A program made the position numbers and the translations under genes. Positions 1 to 11,105 of a stretch of DNA of 64,000 nucleotides are shown piece by piece (the first letter of the stretch is position 1; each line of letters opens with the position of its first letter). The notes beneath the pieces were generated by a model. That model was not told where the DNA came from, did no database searches, and saw only the letters and a program-made list of their open reading frames with translations. Source of the stretch: Hyposmocoma kahamanoa (Eukaryota > Arthropoda > Insecta > Lepidoptera > Cosmopterigidae); assembly GCF_003589595.1 (NCBI RefSeq), contig NW_020653855.1:3884768-3948767 (forward strand), read 5' to 3'.

Positions 1-345
1 AGCTAATCATAGTCTGAGCCCAATGATTGAAAAGAAAGAATAGAATATAAAGAAGAAAATAGAAAGAAGAAAAAAGTACAAAAATTGCGAAAAAATAAAA
101 CAAAATAAAAATAATTAATAAAAAAACGACATAAAATAAGACAAAAAGCAAAAATCGAAATATAACGACTACAAATTTGTTTTTTTTTTTTTTTTTTTTT
201 ATACCTGACAGGCAATTGAATTGGTGCTGTCATATATGTGGTTGTGGCGTACGCAAAAGGACTTCATTCAGCATAAGCTACAGCCATAATTGTCTGTGGA
301 GCTGGTTTCCAATGAGCCCTGAACCCTGATTGCAACAACAATTTT
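1..345 (-). mobile_element. LINE 3' end fragment (copy K1)
   Basis: On the minus strand the last codons read NEVLLRTPQPHI then stop, near 230-270, followed by an A/T-rich tail with a run of about 20 T (plus strand 180-200). A second copy at 5105-5375 has the same C-terminus. A shared C-terminus with an A/T-rich tail suggests a LINE 3' end. The family is not identified, and upstream coding is not visible here. Confidence 0.45.
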
Positions 346-379
346 AAACAATGAGCTCAATGATGCTGTTATTGATTTA

Positions 380-650
380 ATTTTTTTTTTCATAATACCA
401 AGTGATAGGACGAGCAAGTCGTACGCCTGGTGGTAAAGGACACGGCTGTCCAAAGCAGCTGCTGTGTCACTCAGAGCTTTAAATAGCAAAGATCCGAGGG
501 GCACTGCTACTGCGGACCCTGAGACAAAAGCTGGTAAGTCCCATGTGCCAGTAATTTCACCTGTCCTGTGTGAATTTCACTCTTTCCTTTCAAAATGTTT
601 AACGCAGTATTGCTTACTGCTGGGCGGCAGAAACAGGTAAGGTGACAGGC
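380..650 (-). mobile_element. SINE-A copy 1 (Metulj-like)
   Basis: This is a minus-strand copy of the most abundant repeat in the window. Recognisable blocks are the 3' tail (poly-T on the plus strand at 380-391), the core around CTCAGAGCTTTAAAT and the 5' part with GGCGGCAGAAACAGGTAAGG. It has several point changes. The family is about 280 bp and ends in TATTATAAAAAA. Resemblance to butterfly Metulj SINEs is from memory. Confidence 0.8.
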
Positions 651-877
651 AATAAATACTTCATATGCAGTAGCATAGGTACAACAAGTAAATAAACAAA
701 TACTTTTCAATCTAGTAAACATAAATATTTGATGATTTAGCAAATTGTAGACTTGCTTGACCCTTGAAAGTTCTAAAACCTGTCGTAAAAGAAGTCTTAA
801 ACAATTTTGTGTTGCCATGTTATAAATACTATATGCCAATGCATTTTAACAAGGTCAGTGACCCAGCAGCATTGAGT

Positions 878-1314
878 ATATAACCAGAAATAGAAACGAA
901 ATGTCATTTAACATTGTTTGAAAACTATTCTGCCAAATCATTACTGTGACAACTGCGCTCCGATTGGCCAGCCCGATTTCGAAACAACTGACGGGTGTCG
1001 TCAATTGTTTCACTTCAAAATGACCAGTTTAACTTGAGCTTTGCTATAATGGACGATAATTGCAAAATTACATATTTAATATTTAATTACCGATGTAATG
1101 TGATTTCGTTTGTTTTGTAATTAGATGTTTTGCTGTTTTTCCCACACCGCCGAATGTAACAGTCCCTATTGTTACAGGTGTTATCTTTATTACAATAAAT
1201 ACAGAATATTTTTGGAATTGTTATATGTAATATGTTAAAGTGATATAAGGCTCATTTGCCTGATGAGTTGCCAGGTATGGATGGCCCTTATTTCCGTCTC
1301 TATTTCCGGTTATA
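878..1314 (+). mobile_element. MITE family G, copy 1
   Basis: An element of about 437 bp bounded by imperfect inverted repeats: TATAACCAGAAATAGAAACG at the left and the complement of TATAACCGGAAATAGAGACG at the right. Two related copies lie at 11106-11626 and 25843-26319. There is no open reading frame of note, so it is probably a non-autonomous DNA transposon. The flanking TA is compatible with a TA target duplication but is too short to prove it. Confidence 0.7.
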
Positions 1315-1462
1315 TTCTCGATGTCCAGTGGTTAACAATGCTTAATTCGAGTCAGCAGAGAAGAAAAGGCAAGAACTGTTTTGCTACATCAAATGGTTTA
1401 GGTATTTACTATTAAATAACAGCCTTACAAAAATATACAACACACCTAAGAATATTGTCTCA

Positions 1463-2064
1463 CCGCTCACGCGATACATGCAGCCGTAGACGCATACCAC
1501 ACCTAGAGGTGCCGGTGATGATTTTATACCGATTTATCGAAGTTATAACAGGTAAAAGAAGTAATATTAATTGCTATTTCGGTAACTACTCCAGCAAACT
1601 ACAAAGTTTTTAATGCCTGGGTCTGTCATTTAAACAAAATAAACAACTTCAAAAATACGTCACGACAATCGTGTGTTATTGTTTGGGCTGCTGGTGATTT
1701 CGGTGTTTATTAATTGAAAACATACCGTAAGTAGCGTTTTTTAAGTTTACCTTGAATATAAATGTTTATAAACTATACTTTAAGGAGTAATATCATGGTA
1801 AACGTTAGAACCACTCAAACGGAATATTATCATATTTATCCAAGTACACCAAAAATTTCATTAGTGCTTTTTAAGTGCAGGATTTGCGGTGTATTACTGC
1901 ATTTTATTTGAGATGTTTTTGTTGGTAGTGCGGAGGGTATTTATTTAGCAATGCAGAATAATAATTTTTATTTATAAAAACTTGTATTTAAACTGAATGC
2001 TTTCCTAATTTGCGAAACCAAATAGCCGCTATTTTGCGGTAGGAGGAGCGCATCGCGTGAGCGG
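1463..2064 (+). mobile_element. MITE family E, copy 1 (602 bp)
   Basis: Both ends are the perfect 13-bp inverted repeat CCGCTCACGCGAT. A 606-bp copy in opposite orientation lies at 6005-6610, with high similarity along the whole length. There is no significant ORF. The 4-bp flanks here are CTCA and CTGA, which is not a clean duplication, whereas copy 2 has TTAA on both sides. Confidence 0.8.
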
Positions 2065-2143
2065 CTGAAGAATGTGCTAATGTGTTACACGTTGGGATGT
2101 AATTCACCATATAAAATTCCGAAAACAAGCTAAAATAATAGAG

Positions 2144-2905
2144 TATGTGACTGTTACATAACAGAAGGCATTAAAATACGAGTGTGGGTTTATGAAATAA
2201 GCCAACATGCAAGTTTAATGAAAATATTACACTAGTGTTTTAATGCCTAATTATGTACAGATACACGTACACTGCTTTATCTATACACTTTTGGTAAGGG
2301 TGCTGGTGAAATTACAGGCACATGGGACATGTCAACTTATGTCTCAGGGTGACGGGAGCAGTGGCAGTGCCTCTCAGATCTTTGCGATTTAAAACTCTGA
2401 ATACACTGCAACTGCTATAGACAGGCGTGTAGCTTACATCAGACGCACGACTTGTTCGTCCCGTCACTTGATATTATAAAAAAAACACATTATAAGTTCT
2501 CTATGGTGTGAAATGGCGTCCAATAAAAACTTTTCTCGTGCATGTAACACAACCGTATTTTTATTTAATTCATAGACAAACTAGAGTCGGCCCTAACTAT
2601 CATATCGTTCAATATCAAGTAACGTGCGAAATTTGTCATAATTGACATTTCATTTTAAATAAAACTTCATTTCGACTGATAGTAGAATTGAGGTCGAATC
2701 AAATTGTTCTGTTTTTCAGAGATGTTCGAAATTTGAATGTAATAATAAAATCGAATTTGATGTTATTATTATGCAATAATAATATTTTCACAGATAAGAA
2801 ATTTGTTCTAACAAAACTGTTTATCTTTAGGCTGGTCGTAATTTGCGGTTTTTGAACACATTATAGACGGTTTATGATATGTGTGTAAATAAAAGTCTAA
2901 ACCTA
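2144..2905 (+). repeat. Repeat F, copy 1 (interrupted by a SINE)
   Basis: This stretch is a direct repeat of 7519-8062. Copy 1 differs by an extra block of about 90 nt near 2162-2250 and by the SINE at 2289-2484. The family is unidentified and non-coding. It contains an imperfect AT-rich palindrome near 2750-2790 that is perfect in copy 2. Confidence 0.75.
2289..2484 (+). mobile_element. SINE-A copy 2, with ACAC target duplication
   Basis: This is a 5'-truncated SINE-A ending in ATATTATAAAAAAA. ACAC flanks it at 2285-2288 and 2485-2488. The paralogous repeat F copy near 7580 lacks the SINE and reads GTACACATATTATAAG, which gives an empty site that fixes the SINE boundaries. Confidence 0.85.
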
Positions 2906-2945
2906 ATTGTTTAAGATCAAAATATCTATCTTTGTAAATAATTTT

Positions 2946-3020
2946 TAACTGACTTCAGTAAAAGGAGGAGGTTCTCAATTCGACTGTGTTTTTTATAATG
3001 TTACGCGATTTGTGCGACAT
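2946..3020 (-). repeat. Family D fragment
   Basis: AACTGACTTCAGTAAAAGGA followed by GGAGGTTCTCAATTCGACTG matches the reverse complement of the 3' end of the D repeats (compare 46040-46085). It is a short fragment with no coding. Confidence 0.55.
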
Positions 3021-3021
3021 T

Positions 3022-3765
3022 TATATAAGAGTGGTTACACACGGGGACTTTTAGCATCAATGCAAACGCGCGTTTGTATCGATGCAATCGCGTTTACAAT
3101 ATGTACAAAAAAATTTATATAGGTTTATGCACATTGGTTTGTTTTGTTAATTGTAAATTTAAAAGTGAAATAATAACTACAATATATTAATTTAAAGCGT
3201 GTATCGCGAAACCGTTTGTAATTTGAAACCGCTCTTAGATGTCTATTTTTCTAATTATTAATAATGCAACAGTAGTAATAAATTTACTTGAGTTAATTAC
3301 TGTTTAAAATCAGGCTGCGGAATTACAGCCTTCAGGCAGTAACCGTGTCCAGGTAGTAAACTGACAGCTGTCGAAAATTTTCGTTTCAGAGGTACTGAAC
3401 ACGTCACTATCATTAGTTTAGGGTCACAGTTAAAGATAGGGTCTTATAAAGTCGTGTCTGTCTTAATACCTTTGTGCTGGGTAGACAAACGGAAAGGTGT
3501 CGCGATTGACGAAGGACTTGACGTTGGCTTGATACAGAAAAAAAATCGTATGAAAAAGATTGGAAGGAAGGTATTTGAAGGTCAGAAATTTCATCGAATA
3601 CCGTGCCCTATGATATACTGTCTAGAAAACTAACAAAGTTTGGCATGAACACTAAAATGTCTGTTATCAAGTGTAGCTTAATTGAATCAATTACACTTTT
3701 TAATTGAATTGGTCCAAATATGAAAGATGCAGTCATGTGTTATGAAACTCTGTTTAAACTATACT
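3022..3765. other. Non-coding stretch, nothing recognised
   Basis: AT-rich sequence with a modestly GC-richer patch at 3310-3600. No ORF, splice-site pair or repeat end was recognised here. Confidence 0.4.
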
Positions 3766-3935
3766 TCACATGGAACTTGTCAACTTATGTTTCAGGGTGA
3801 CGGGCGCAATGGTAGTGCCCCTCAGATCTTTGCAATTTAAAGCTCTGAGTGGCACTGTAACTGTCATGGACAGGCGTGTAGTTTATCATCAAAGCACAAT
3901 TTGTTGGTCCCGTCCATTGATGTTCACCACCCCAA
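3766..3935 (+). mobile_element. SINE-A copy 3 (3' part)
   Basis: This matches the SINE-A core from CACATGGAACTTGTC through GGACAGGCGTGTAG to the 3' region, diverged at the end (GTCCCGTCCATTG). The 5' half is absent. Confidence 0.75.
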
Positions 3936-4290
3936 TCCCTTCGTGTTGGTGACTTTTAACTACGTTTTCTTCTCCTACGTTCATCGGTCAAGGGAAGTCC
4001 TCAACGACCCCGAAGACTCGCGTAAATTTTCTCTGACAGCACGCCTTTCTGGCGGAAATCCAAAAAAAAAGGGCGCCAGTAGCATCCTGAGTCGAGATCC
4101 GAGTCCACTTGGGGCCCATCAGGCCCGCTACTTTAGGTTTAGTTAATTTTTAGTTGATTAGAGCCTTCTGCTCGTCCATTCATCCGGTGGCACAGTAAAG
4201 GCCATCAGCGGCCAAATGCAAAGTGTCCTTCAGAAAAATAAAACACTACATTTGCCCGACGTTTCTCATTAGGTGCGGTCGTAATTGTGG
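3936..4290 (+). other. GC-richer unidentified segment, possible transposon remnant
   Basis: A 70-codon open stretch around 3936-4146 ends in HQARYFRFS and a stop. It is GC-richer than its surroundings, is followed by AT-rich sequence, and directly follows SINE-A. I do not recognise the protein. It could be the tail of a retrotransposon ORF or untranslated sequence, and no function is assigned. Confidence 0.25.
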
Positions 4291-4407
4291 TAAATTGGTG
4301 TTTTCGTTGTTAAATTTATGATTGAGAACTATTAACGGACAAAGTCGATTTTGTATCTACGTTATGATAATATTCTTGTGGCAAGTGAATAAAGTTCTAC
4401 TTTAATT

Positions 4408-4700
4408 TAGTTATAATTATTAGTACAAAGATCGAATACTTAGAAAAAATTCCTTCGATCCGGCCAGATTCGAACCGACGTCTCCTTGCAAACCGTATCA
4501 GACGCCAAACTAAGCCATGGAACGAACCAGCGGACCTCACGAATTATTCTATGTGCATGTTTTACGATATAAGATCCGGTATTTGGTTTTCAACGACTTT
4601 TTAGCCATAGCGCCATCTATGAGAAATCTATGAAAGTATTTCGTCACCCAGTTACATACCTTAATAACTACCAGCTACCAGCTAGAGATGTCGCTATTAA
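4408..4700 (-). mobile_element. SINE-C copy 1 (tRNA-derived head)
   Basis: On the minus strand a tRNA-like promoter is visible: an A-box-like TGGCTTAGTTTGGC and a B-box GGTTCGAATC, followed by a tail with TTTTTTCTAAGTATTCGATC. Related copies occur at 24530, 29558, 31695, 40440 and 54398. This is a SINE and not a functional tRNA gene, because the cloverleaf is degraded and the tail is shared among copies. Confidence 0.75.
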
Positions 4701-5104
4701 CTGTGATTAATTTAGTTTTTGATAATTTTCTCTTCTGGATCCTAATATGTATATATCATTCAAGGTATGCATATACCTATTTTGTATTATATTGTTTTTT
4801 ATAGATTAGTTGGTGAGTTAATCGCTAAACATCTCTGTTCAATCTTTACCTTTGAATTTCTAATACGACATCACATTGTTCCGTTATTCTATCTTAACAG
4901 TTTCATCGTCATTTTCCCACGTCTCTCTTTCCTTCTATAATACTTCCAACAAAACATCGTCACGTATCAAATGCCCAAACATATTTCCGGTTCTCTATTG
5001 CCTGTAATAAGCTTGCTCCTTCATTATTGTTATCGCAATTTTGTAAATACCACATGTATTATTCATAATATTCTACCGTTACTTAATATTGTACATAAAT
5101 AAAT

Positions 5105-5375
5105 TAGGAGATCTTTGTTAGAATAGAATAGACATTCATTGCAACCTCACAACACATAGATACAAAACAAAAATTATACCACTTAGATAAGCAAAACAAA
5201 ATAAAAAGATGTAATTAAAAAAATTAAATAAAAATAAGATAAAACAAACAAATAAAAAAAAAACTAAATATAACCATTACAAATGTTATACTGTCATGTG
5301 TGCGGTTGTGGCGTACGCAAAAGGACTTCATTCAGCTTGCGCCACAGCCATAACTTACTGTGGCGCTGGTTTTCT
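5105..5375 (-). mobile_element. LINE 3' end fragment (copy K2)
   Basis: The minus strand encodes KLWLWRKLNEVLLRTPQPHT then stop, followed by a 3' untranslated region ending in GCAATGAATGTCTATTCTAT, a typical LINE tail with a short repeat. It shares the C-terminus with 1-345. It is 5'-truncated. Confidence 0.55.
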
Positions 5376-5489
5376 TAATTACAATATTTGCTTATGTAGT
5401 ATAAAATATTATTAGTAAATATTTATTAGAGGTGATCCACCCTGCAGGGTAACATTTAGGATATGACGATACGACTTCTTTCATCGTCA

Positions 5490-6004
5490 TTCCACCTTTT
5501 TAACCGAGTGTATGTATGTTTTCAGATATCACCGTCAATTGTGGACCGATTTTGGAAATTCTTTTTTTGTTTCAAAGGATGCGCTCTTGTGGTAGTTCCA
5601 TTGTCACTAAGTCAGAATCTATCCGGAATCTATCTAGAATGAGGGGATCTCATGACAATTGAAGGAAATTCTCAAATTTTATAGGCATGTCCGTGTTTTC
5701 ACCAATTTCTCCATCAATTGTATACTGACTTTGAAAATTCGTTTGTTGTTTCAAAAGGTATACTCTCGAGGTGGTTTCTGATGCTATTTCGGGTTCGTTT
5801 CGGGTATCACAAATTAATAATAATTTTCCGCAAATAAAAGTTGACTTTTCACTTGACACAATACACCGTCACCATGACAACCAGAAAAGAATATACAAAA
5901 TATACAAAGGAGTCCGTAACAGTCCCATTGTCACCAAGAAGTCAGAATCTGATAAGAGGATCCCATGAAAATCGAAAAAAAGCCGATAAGCAAACTTTTT
6001 TTAA
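5490..6004 (+). repeat. Repeat N, copy 1 (D-related, interrupted by MITE E)
   Basis: This is colinear with 41065-41600 over about 500 bp (shared blocks ATATCACCGTCAATTGTGGA, GGTATACTCTCGAGGTGGT, TTGACTTTTCACTTGACACA). Its right end is split by MITE E at TTAA, and the sequence resumes after 6610 with TGAAAAAGTTACAATTATT, as in the intact copy. Confidence 0.8.
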
Positions 6005-6610
6005 CCGCTCACGCGATGCGCTCCTCCTACCGCAAAATGGCGGCTATTTGGTTTCGCAAATTAGAAAAGGATTCAGTTTAAATACAAGTATTTATAAATA
6101 AAAATTATTATTCTGTATTGCTAAATAAATACCCTCCGTACTACAACAAAAACATCTCAAATAAAATGCAGTAATACACCGCAAATCCTGCACTTAAAAA
6201 GCACTAATTAAATTTTTGGTGCACTTGGGTAAATATGATAATATTCCGTTTGAGTGGTTCTAACGTTTACCATGAAATTACTCCTTAAAGTATAGTTTAT
6301 AAACATTTATATTCAGGGTAAACTTAAAAAACGCTACTTACGGTATGTTTTCAATAAATAAACACCGAAATCACCAGCCCAAACAATAACACACACGATT
6401 GTCGTGACGTATTTTTGAAGTTGTTTATTTTTTTAAATGACAGACCCAGACATTAAAAACTTTATGGTTTGCTAGAGTAGTTACCGAAATAGCAATTAGT
6501 ATTAGTTCTTTTACCTGTTATAACTTCGATATCCGATAAATCGGTATAAAATCATCACCGGCACCTCTGGGTGTGGTATGCGTCTACGGCTGCATGTATC
6601 GCGTGAGCGG
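6005..6610 (-). mobile_element. MITE family E, copy 2 (606 bp), TTAA target duplication
   Basis: Inverted repeats CCGCTCACGCGAT at both ends are flanked by TTAA at 6001-6004 and 6611-6614. A TTAA duplication is the hallmark of piggyBac-type transposition, so it is probably a non-autonomous piggyBac-like element. It is inserted into repeat N; the uninterrupted site is seen near 41590. Orientation is opposite to copy 1. Confidence 0.85.
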
Positions 6611-6639
6611 TTAATGAAAAAGTTACAATTATTAAGACT

Positions 6640-7518
6640 GGAATAAAAACACTTTTGATGTAGATCACATGGCTTTATTATCATTCTATTCTCTTGTTCC
6701 TGGTCACTTACTTTCGAAACTTTGAATCGTTCTCTAATTATTTTCCTTCATCGTTCTTTCTTTGCTTCGTTCCGTCGTCAATCCCATCAAAATTCTCGGT
6801 GAGAAAGACGTGTCCTTCAATCGTGTGAAATTAATTGCTTATAAAGCAGCAACGTATTTCATACGAATATAGGCCCTTTTGGGGTAATTTTACTTACGTT
6901 TGATTAATCTGTAGGGATAGTTTTTATATTATTGTACATACGCCAGCACATCAGGCTACACATTGACGTATCTTGTTCCGTTCCACTGGAGGTGATTTTC
7001 GAACAAAAATGTGTAGTCTGATATGCCGTTGTCCGTACCTGTTTCTATATATTTATTTTTGTTACGGCCTGTTCCTTCCTTCTTTCTTTTCTTTCATCTG
7101 TTCCATACTGTTATATCTTTTACAATAAATGATGTAGACCGAGCGTTACTTACTCTTGGAGCTTGTTGTAATGCAACTTCGACAGTAAATATAGCTTAAC
7201 AATATTGTGATGAAATTCAGGAAGTAACATTTTTGAATTAAAACTAAAATAATTTACGAAATTAGGCAAGGTGAAATGGATTGTCAGTTGCCGAACAAAT
7301 TTTAGTTTCCCTAAATTTCTTATTAAAGCTGCGATGGTGGCTTATAATATATGGTTGTAATTTATTAGCTGACATGTTTTTTACTTTTTTTTTACCAAAC
7401 AGTTTTTTCACTCAAAACTTCCCTAAAATTTCATCTATTCCATATTACACCGATTTAAACTTACACGATTTTCACACATTATTTGGTTTTAAATTCGAGA
7501 TTTAATCGTGTAAATAGT
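6640..7518. other. Non-coding stretch
   Basis: AT-rich sequence with pyrimidine-rich patches near 6700-6800 and 7070-7110. A donor-like GTAAGT on the minus strand near 7150 has no convincing partner acceptor. No gene is supported. Confidence 0.4.
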
Positions 7519-8062
7519 TTATGTGACTGTTACGTAATGCCTAATTATGTACAGTTAGATACACTGCTTTATCTGTACACATATTATAAGCTCTCTGTGA
7601 TGTGTTCAGGAACCGCATGTTACGACCGGCATTGCGGCATTGATTAAAGCTATTAGCAGTAATTATTAGTAAAATAATGCAAAAAACTTATTTCTCACGC
7701 ATGTCACGCAACCGTAGTTTTTTTTAATTCATAGACAAACTAGAGTCGGCCCCAACTATCATATCGTTCCATATCAAGTAACATGTGAGATTTGTCAAAA
7801 TTGTTTGCTATTGACATTTCATTTCGAATAAAACTTCATCTCGACTGATATTAGAATTGAGGTCCAATCAAATTGTTTTGTTTTTCACAGATGTTCGAAA
7901 TTTGAATGTAATAATAACATCGAATTCGATGTTATTGTGAAGTAATAATAACATTTTCACAAATAAGAAATTTGTTGTTACAAAACAGTTTACCTTTATG
8001 CTAGTCGTAATTTGCGGTTTTTGAACATAGAGGGTTTATGATATGTGTATAGATAAAATTCT
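7519..8062 (+). repeat. Repeat F, copy 2 (empty site for the SINE)
   Basis: This is a direct repeat of 2144-2905 without the SINE and without the 90-nt block. It carries a perfect 24-bp palindrome at 7913-7936 centred on GAATTC. It is non-coding. Confidence 0.75.
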
Positions 8063-9615
8063 ATTTTATTTACCCCGACGTTCCGGACGTATTGCACAGC
8101 CATGGTCTCGAGGGAACTCTCTAAAATATGGTTTTTATTCACGTATGTTTTTTTGATGAAATCCCGAATTTAAAATAAAATATTCCATATTAAATATTCA
8201 TTGAAAAAATTAATTGACTTCAATCAAGTCCGCATATTAAGGTAATTGATGAAATCAATCATAACATGATTCAATTGATTACTTAAAATTATTATATTTT
8301 GTTTATTTCAATCACATTGTTTGATAATGAAACATCTGATATTTTTACGTGATTCCAGAGAGGGCCACCGGCACTAATGGTATAGCGTGGGGATAACTAG
8401 TAAAATTTTATTTTTTACTTAAAATTAGAAAATAAATTCCACTATTTGATAAAACGATATCCTGAACAACACAAAGATGGCGATGTCAGGCGAACATAAA
8501 AACACAATCGAGCCAAGCAGAACGAACTTCTCCTGTAATCGTGAAAATAGAGGGGGCAGTAAATTTAAGATTGGCCCCGGGCGGCAGAAATCGAAGCTAC
8601 GCCACTGCGTAGAACATTCGCACAGGGCGTATTATTTACGCACATACGGAGCGCGTTTCACCGACACGCGTTTACGACTTCGCAGAAGCTCAAAAAGTAG
8701 ATTGTTGCGTTTGTGTTAAACAAAGCTATACCAACGTACGCGAGAACCGCGTTCAAAGCTCGTCTGTATCATTTCAGCAATATCAGCAAGAACATCGCGT
8801 TGCAAGGCTTAAGGATAGGAACCAGAGACGATCGCGCGATCACGTAACTGAATTTGTTAACAAAGGTTTATACTGAATCTCGTTTGAATCGCGTTCATGC
8901 GTCATCTGCGCCTCGTTTGCGCGAAAAATACGACTTGTGAGTGCACTTAAAAATATTTGTTCTCATTGAAAGGTACAATCTCCTCTAAAAATCTAGCAGT
9001 CCTTCATTATCTATCACTGAAAAGTCCATAAGATCAGCTAATATTACAGATATAGTCTGTAAACAATTCGCTTATTTAGTGCTACATTGACGTCATTGTA
9101 AAGTTAGGTAAAATTTATTTAAGTATATAAAAACGTCTGTAACAAGTGTTTATTCACGTTTGGAGAAAACTCGGCAGTTATTTTAAATTTGCATGTATTG
9201 TACATGTCATAAAATAAAATTAAAATATATATATATATGTGGCACTAAATGAGCAAATTATATCTAAGGTTGATCTAATTTTTATGCACAACTCATTATT
9301 ATTGTTACAATTAATAATAATAACACTTCCGACAAAAACTACTATCCATAGTTTGTTAGTCAAAAACTTAGGAATAAATTAGTATGATACAATTCATATA
9401 TTAAAATTAAAATAAGGTTATATTTTTTATATAGGTGTGTGAAGCGATTCAATAACAAATTAAAATTCAATTACGGAATTAAGATATAATTTGCATCCAG
9501 TGGTCCTGGATGGGGCAATCAATTCTATCCGCTACAACAGTCAGAATGCTGTTTGGGCACCTACGCACACATCACAAAAGTGAGACAATCCGCTGTCTTC
9601 GGACCAGCTATACCG
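8063..9615. other. Non-coding stretch with a GC-richer island
   Basis: Positions 8470-8900 are GC- and CpG-richer and open for about 80 codons from 8477, but the peptide is unlike any family I know and there is no splice or Kozak support. The rest is AT-rich, with a short TA run near 9223-9238. Confidence 0.35.
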
Positions 9616-9623
9616 TTGACTTA

Positions 9624-9907
9624 TACCATTAATGGTATTAGTGGTACTTACCTGTCCCATTTATACCTGTAATAGTATAGGTAATACTAATTTATCCCAA
9701 TTGTACCTTAGGATAATAAATAATGTTATAAATGGTACTTGTTGTAAGTGGAACCACTTATAGTCTTAATGGTATGTTCCACTAACAGGTAAGTACCATT
9801 TGTACGATTATTTGTTATCCAACGGTATAACTGGGATGAACTAGTGTCATATATACTATTACGGGTATAAATGTGACAGGTTAGTACCACTTATAACATT
9901 AATGGTA
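9624..9907. repeat. Large imperfect palindrome (about 131-bp arms)
   Basis: The left arm 9624-9754 pairs with the right arm 9776-9907 across a 21-nt loop at 9755-9775. The arms start TACCATTAATG and end GTGGAAC, and about four fifths of positions match on a by-eye alignment. There is no ORF. A transcript through it would fold into one long hairpin. It could be a foldback transposon or a source of double-stranded RNA. Confidence 0.85.
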
Positions 9908-10224
9908 AAATTGATTCGAAGGCAATCCGCTTCCTAGCGAACATACCTGAAGCGCTACAGTGCCGCGGTAACCCCAACAACATCCTAAACGCGTTGTTAT
10001 ATTATACCCTCAGAGTATTCAGGGTCACCTTAATATACTTCACTCACAGGCTATACGTGTACAATGTTTGACAATATGCTAAATCCATACTTAAAATAAT
10101 TAAAAAGTACCTAAATCCAAAATATATAACTACGTATCTGTATCTTCTAATTCCGACAGTCTAACAGCAAACATCTCAATTACAATCATAATACAATAAT
10201 AAGTAGAGAAATCTATATACTTAC

Positions 10225-10381
10225 GGAGGGATGCGGCGGGTGCTCCTGTCCCTTGACATTTTGCAGTTGTTTGTTATGCGCGGTGGGCGTGCGCTCTCCC
10301 GGCGCTGATGATGCGCCGGCAGCTGCGCCGGCGCTGCTGCCCGCTGGGGACTTAGCTTGCGGAGAGCTCGTTGATGTAGTC
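10225..10381 (-). CDS. Probable internal exon of a host gene, product unknown
   Basis: On the minus strand a GC-rich 157-nt block is bounded by an acceptor (AATTTTCACTCAG, with a branch-point-like TGACTAA upstream) and a strong donor (GTAAGTAT). One frame is fully open and rich in Ser, Ala, Pro and Thr (TTSTSSPQAKSPAGSS at the start, QNVKGQEHPPHPS at the end). A second frame is also open, so the reading frame is not proven. Length is one base plus 52 codons, which would accept two bases from an upstream exon. The composition is unlike the surrounding AT-rich repeats. The low-complexity sequence suggests a disordered linker. I do not recognise the protein. A candidate upstream microexon lies at 12893-12904; downstream exons would lie at lower coordinates and were not found in the window. 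Confidence 0.55.
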
Positions 10382-10535
10382 CTGAGTGAAAATTATTTAG
10401 TCAGTGACCTAGCCACACCGCTTTTACTGTATTATAACGTTTTACAATCGAAATGGTAACATGCTGCAACACAATAGAGTGTGATTCGAAAAAAGGGAAA
10501 TAGATTTACCCTTTCAAATATTCGGAATCCATTTT

Positions 10536-10726
10536 TAGTAGCAGTAGAACTCCTTGTGAAAGAGTTCGTCCAGGAAAGTACTGCTTATTTCAGCCGCCAA
10601 GCAGTAATTTGAGCATTACTGCAATCCGATTTTGAAGAGGGTGCTTGTGACAGGCACATGGGACTTGTCAACTTATATCTTAGGCCCTTACCTTGTTCGT
10701 CCTGTCACTAGGCATCATAAAAAAAA
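10536..10726 (+). mobile_element. SINE-A copy 4 with internal deletion
   Basis: The 5' end (AGTAGCAGTAGAACTCCTTG) and the 3' end (CTTGTTCGTCCTGTCACTAG, then ATAAAAAAAA) are both present, but about 130 bp of the core is missing after TCAACTTATATCTTAGG. Confidence 0.8.
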
Positions 10727-11105
10727 ATGTTCAAAGCAAAGATAAGCACAGGACACTAGTGGAAAAGTTTAATTAAAATCTGTGGGGTGTACAAAAGGAG
10801 CCCCGGTAACGTAACAATCGGTGAGTACACGTACGCAGATTAGCAAATGTTTTCATCACAATGGCAAGCATTAGGTATAGTGTATGCCATCGATACTGAA
10901 ATAAGAAAATTGAAATCGGTCTTGAAAAAGTAGAAGGAGATGGGTTTACGCCGCTTGCATCATGCAAACATTATATACAGGGTTATATTTAAAATATTAT
11001 CAACCTCGCAGGACTAGATTACTAACATCATTATCTATAACTTTTGTTCCATGACTTTTTACAAAACATAATTTAAAAATTAAATGACTATGACATTGAA
11101 TATAA
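10727..11105. other. Non-coding stretch
   Basis: No repeat end or gene was recognised. A minus-strand ORF of about 64 codons at 10773-10967 has no family resemblance. Confidence 0.35.

Noticed and set aside
180..200. Poly-T as a terminator
   Set aside because: It is the A-rich tail of a minus-strand retroelement remnant, not a transcription terminator.
4440..4530. tRNA gene on the minus strand
   Set aside because: A-box and B-box are present, but the sequence recurs with a common tail at several sites and cannot form a sound cloverleaf; it is a SINE head. The same holds for the heads at 21340-21411, 31740-31830, 40495-40570 and 56869-56940.
8477..8719. 80-codon plus-strand ORF
   Set aside because: The peptide is basic and has no recognisable domain; no splice or promoter support, and it lies in a CpG-rich patch that keeps several frames open.
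10253..10459. Plus-strand 68-codon ORF over the host exon
   Set aside because: It is antisense to the better supported minus-strand exon with good splice sites.
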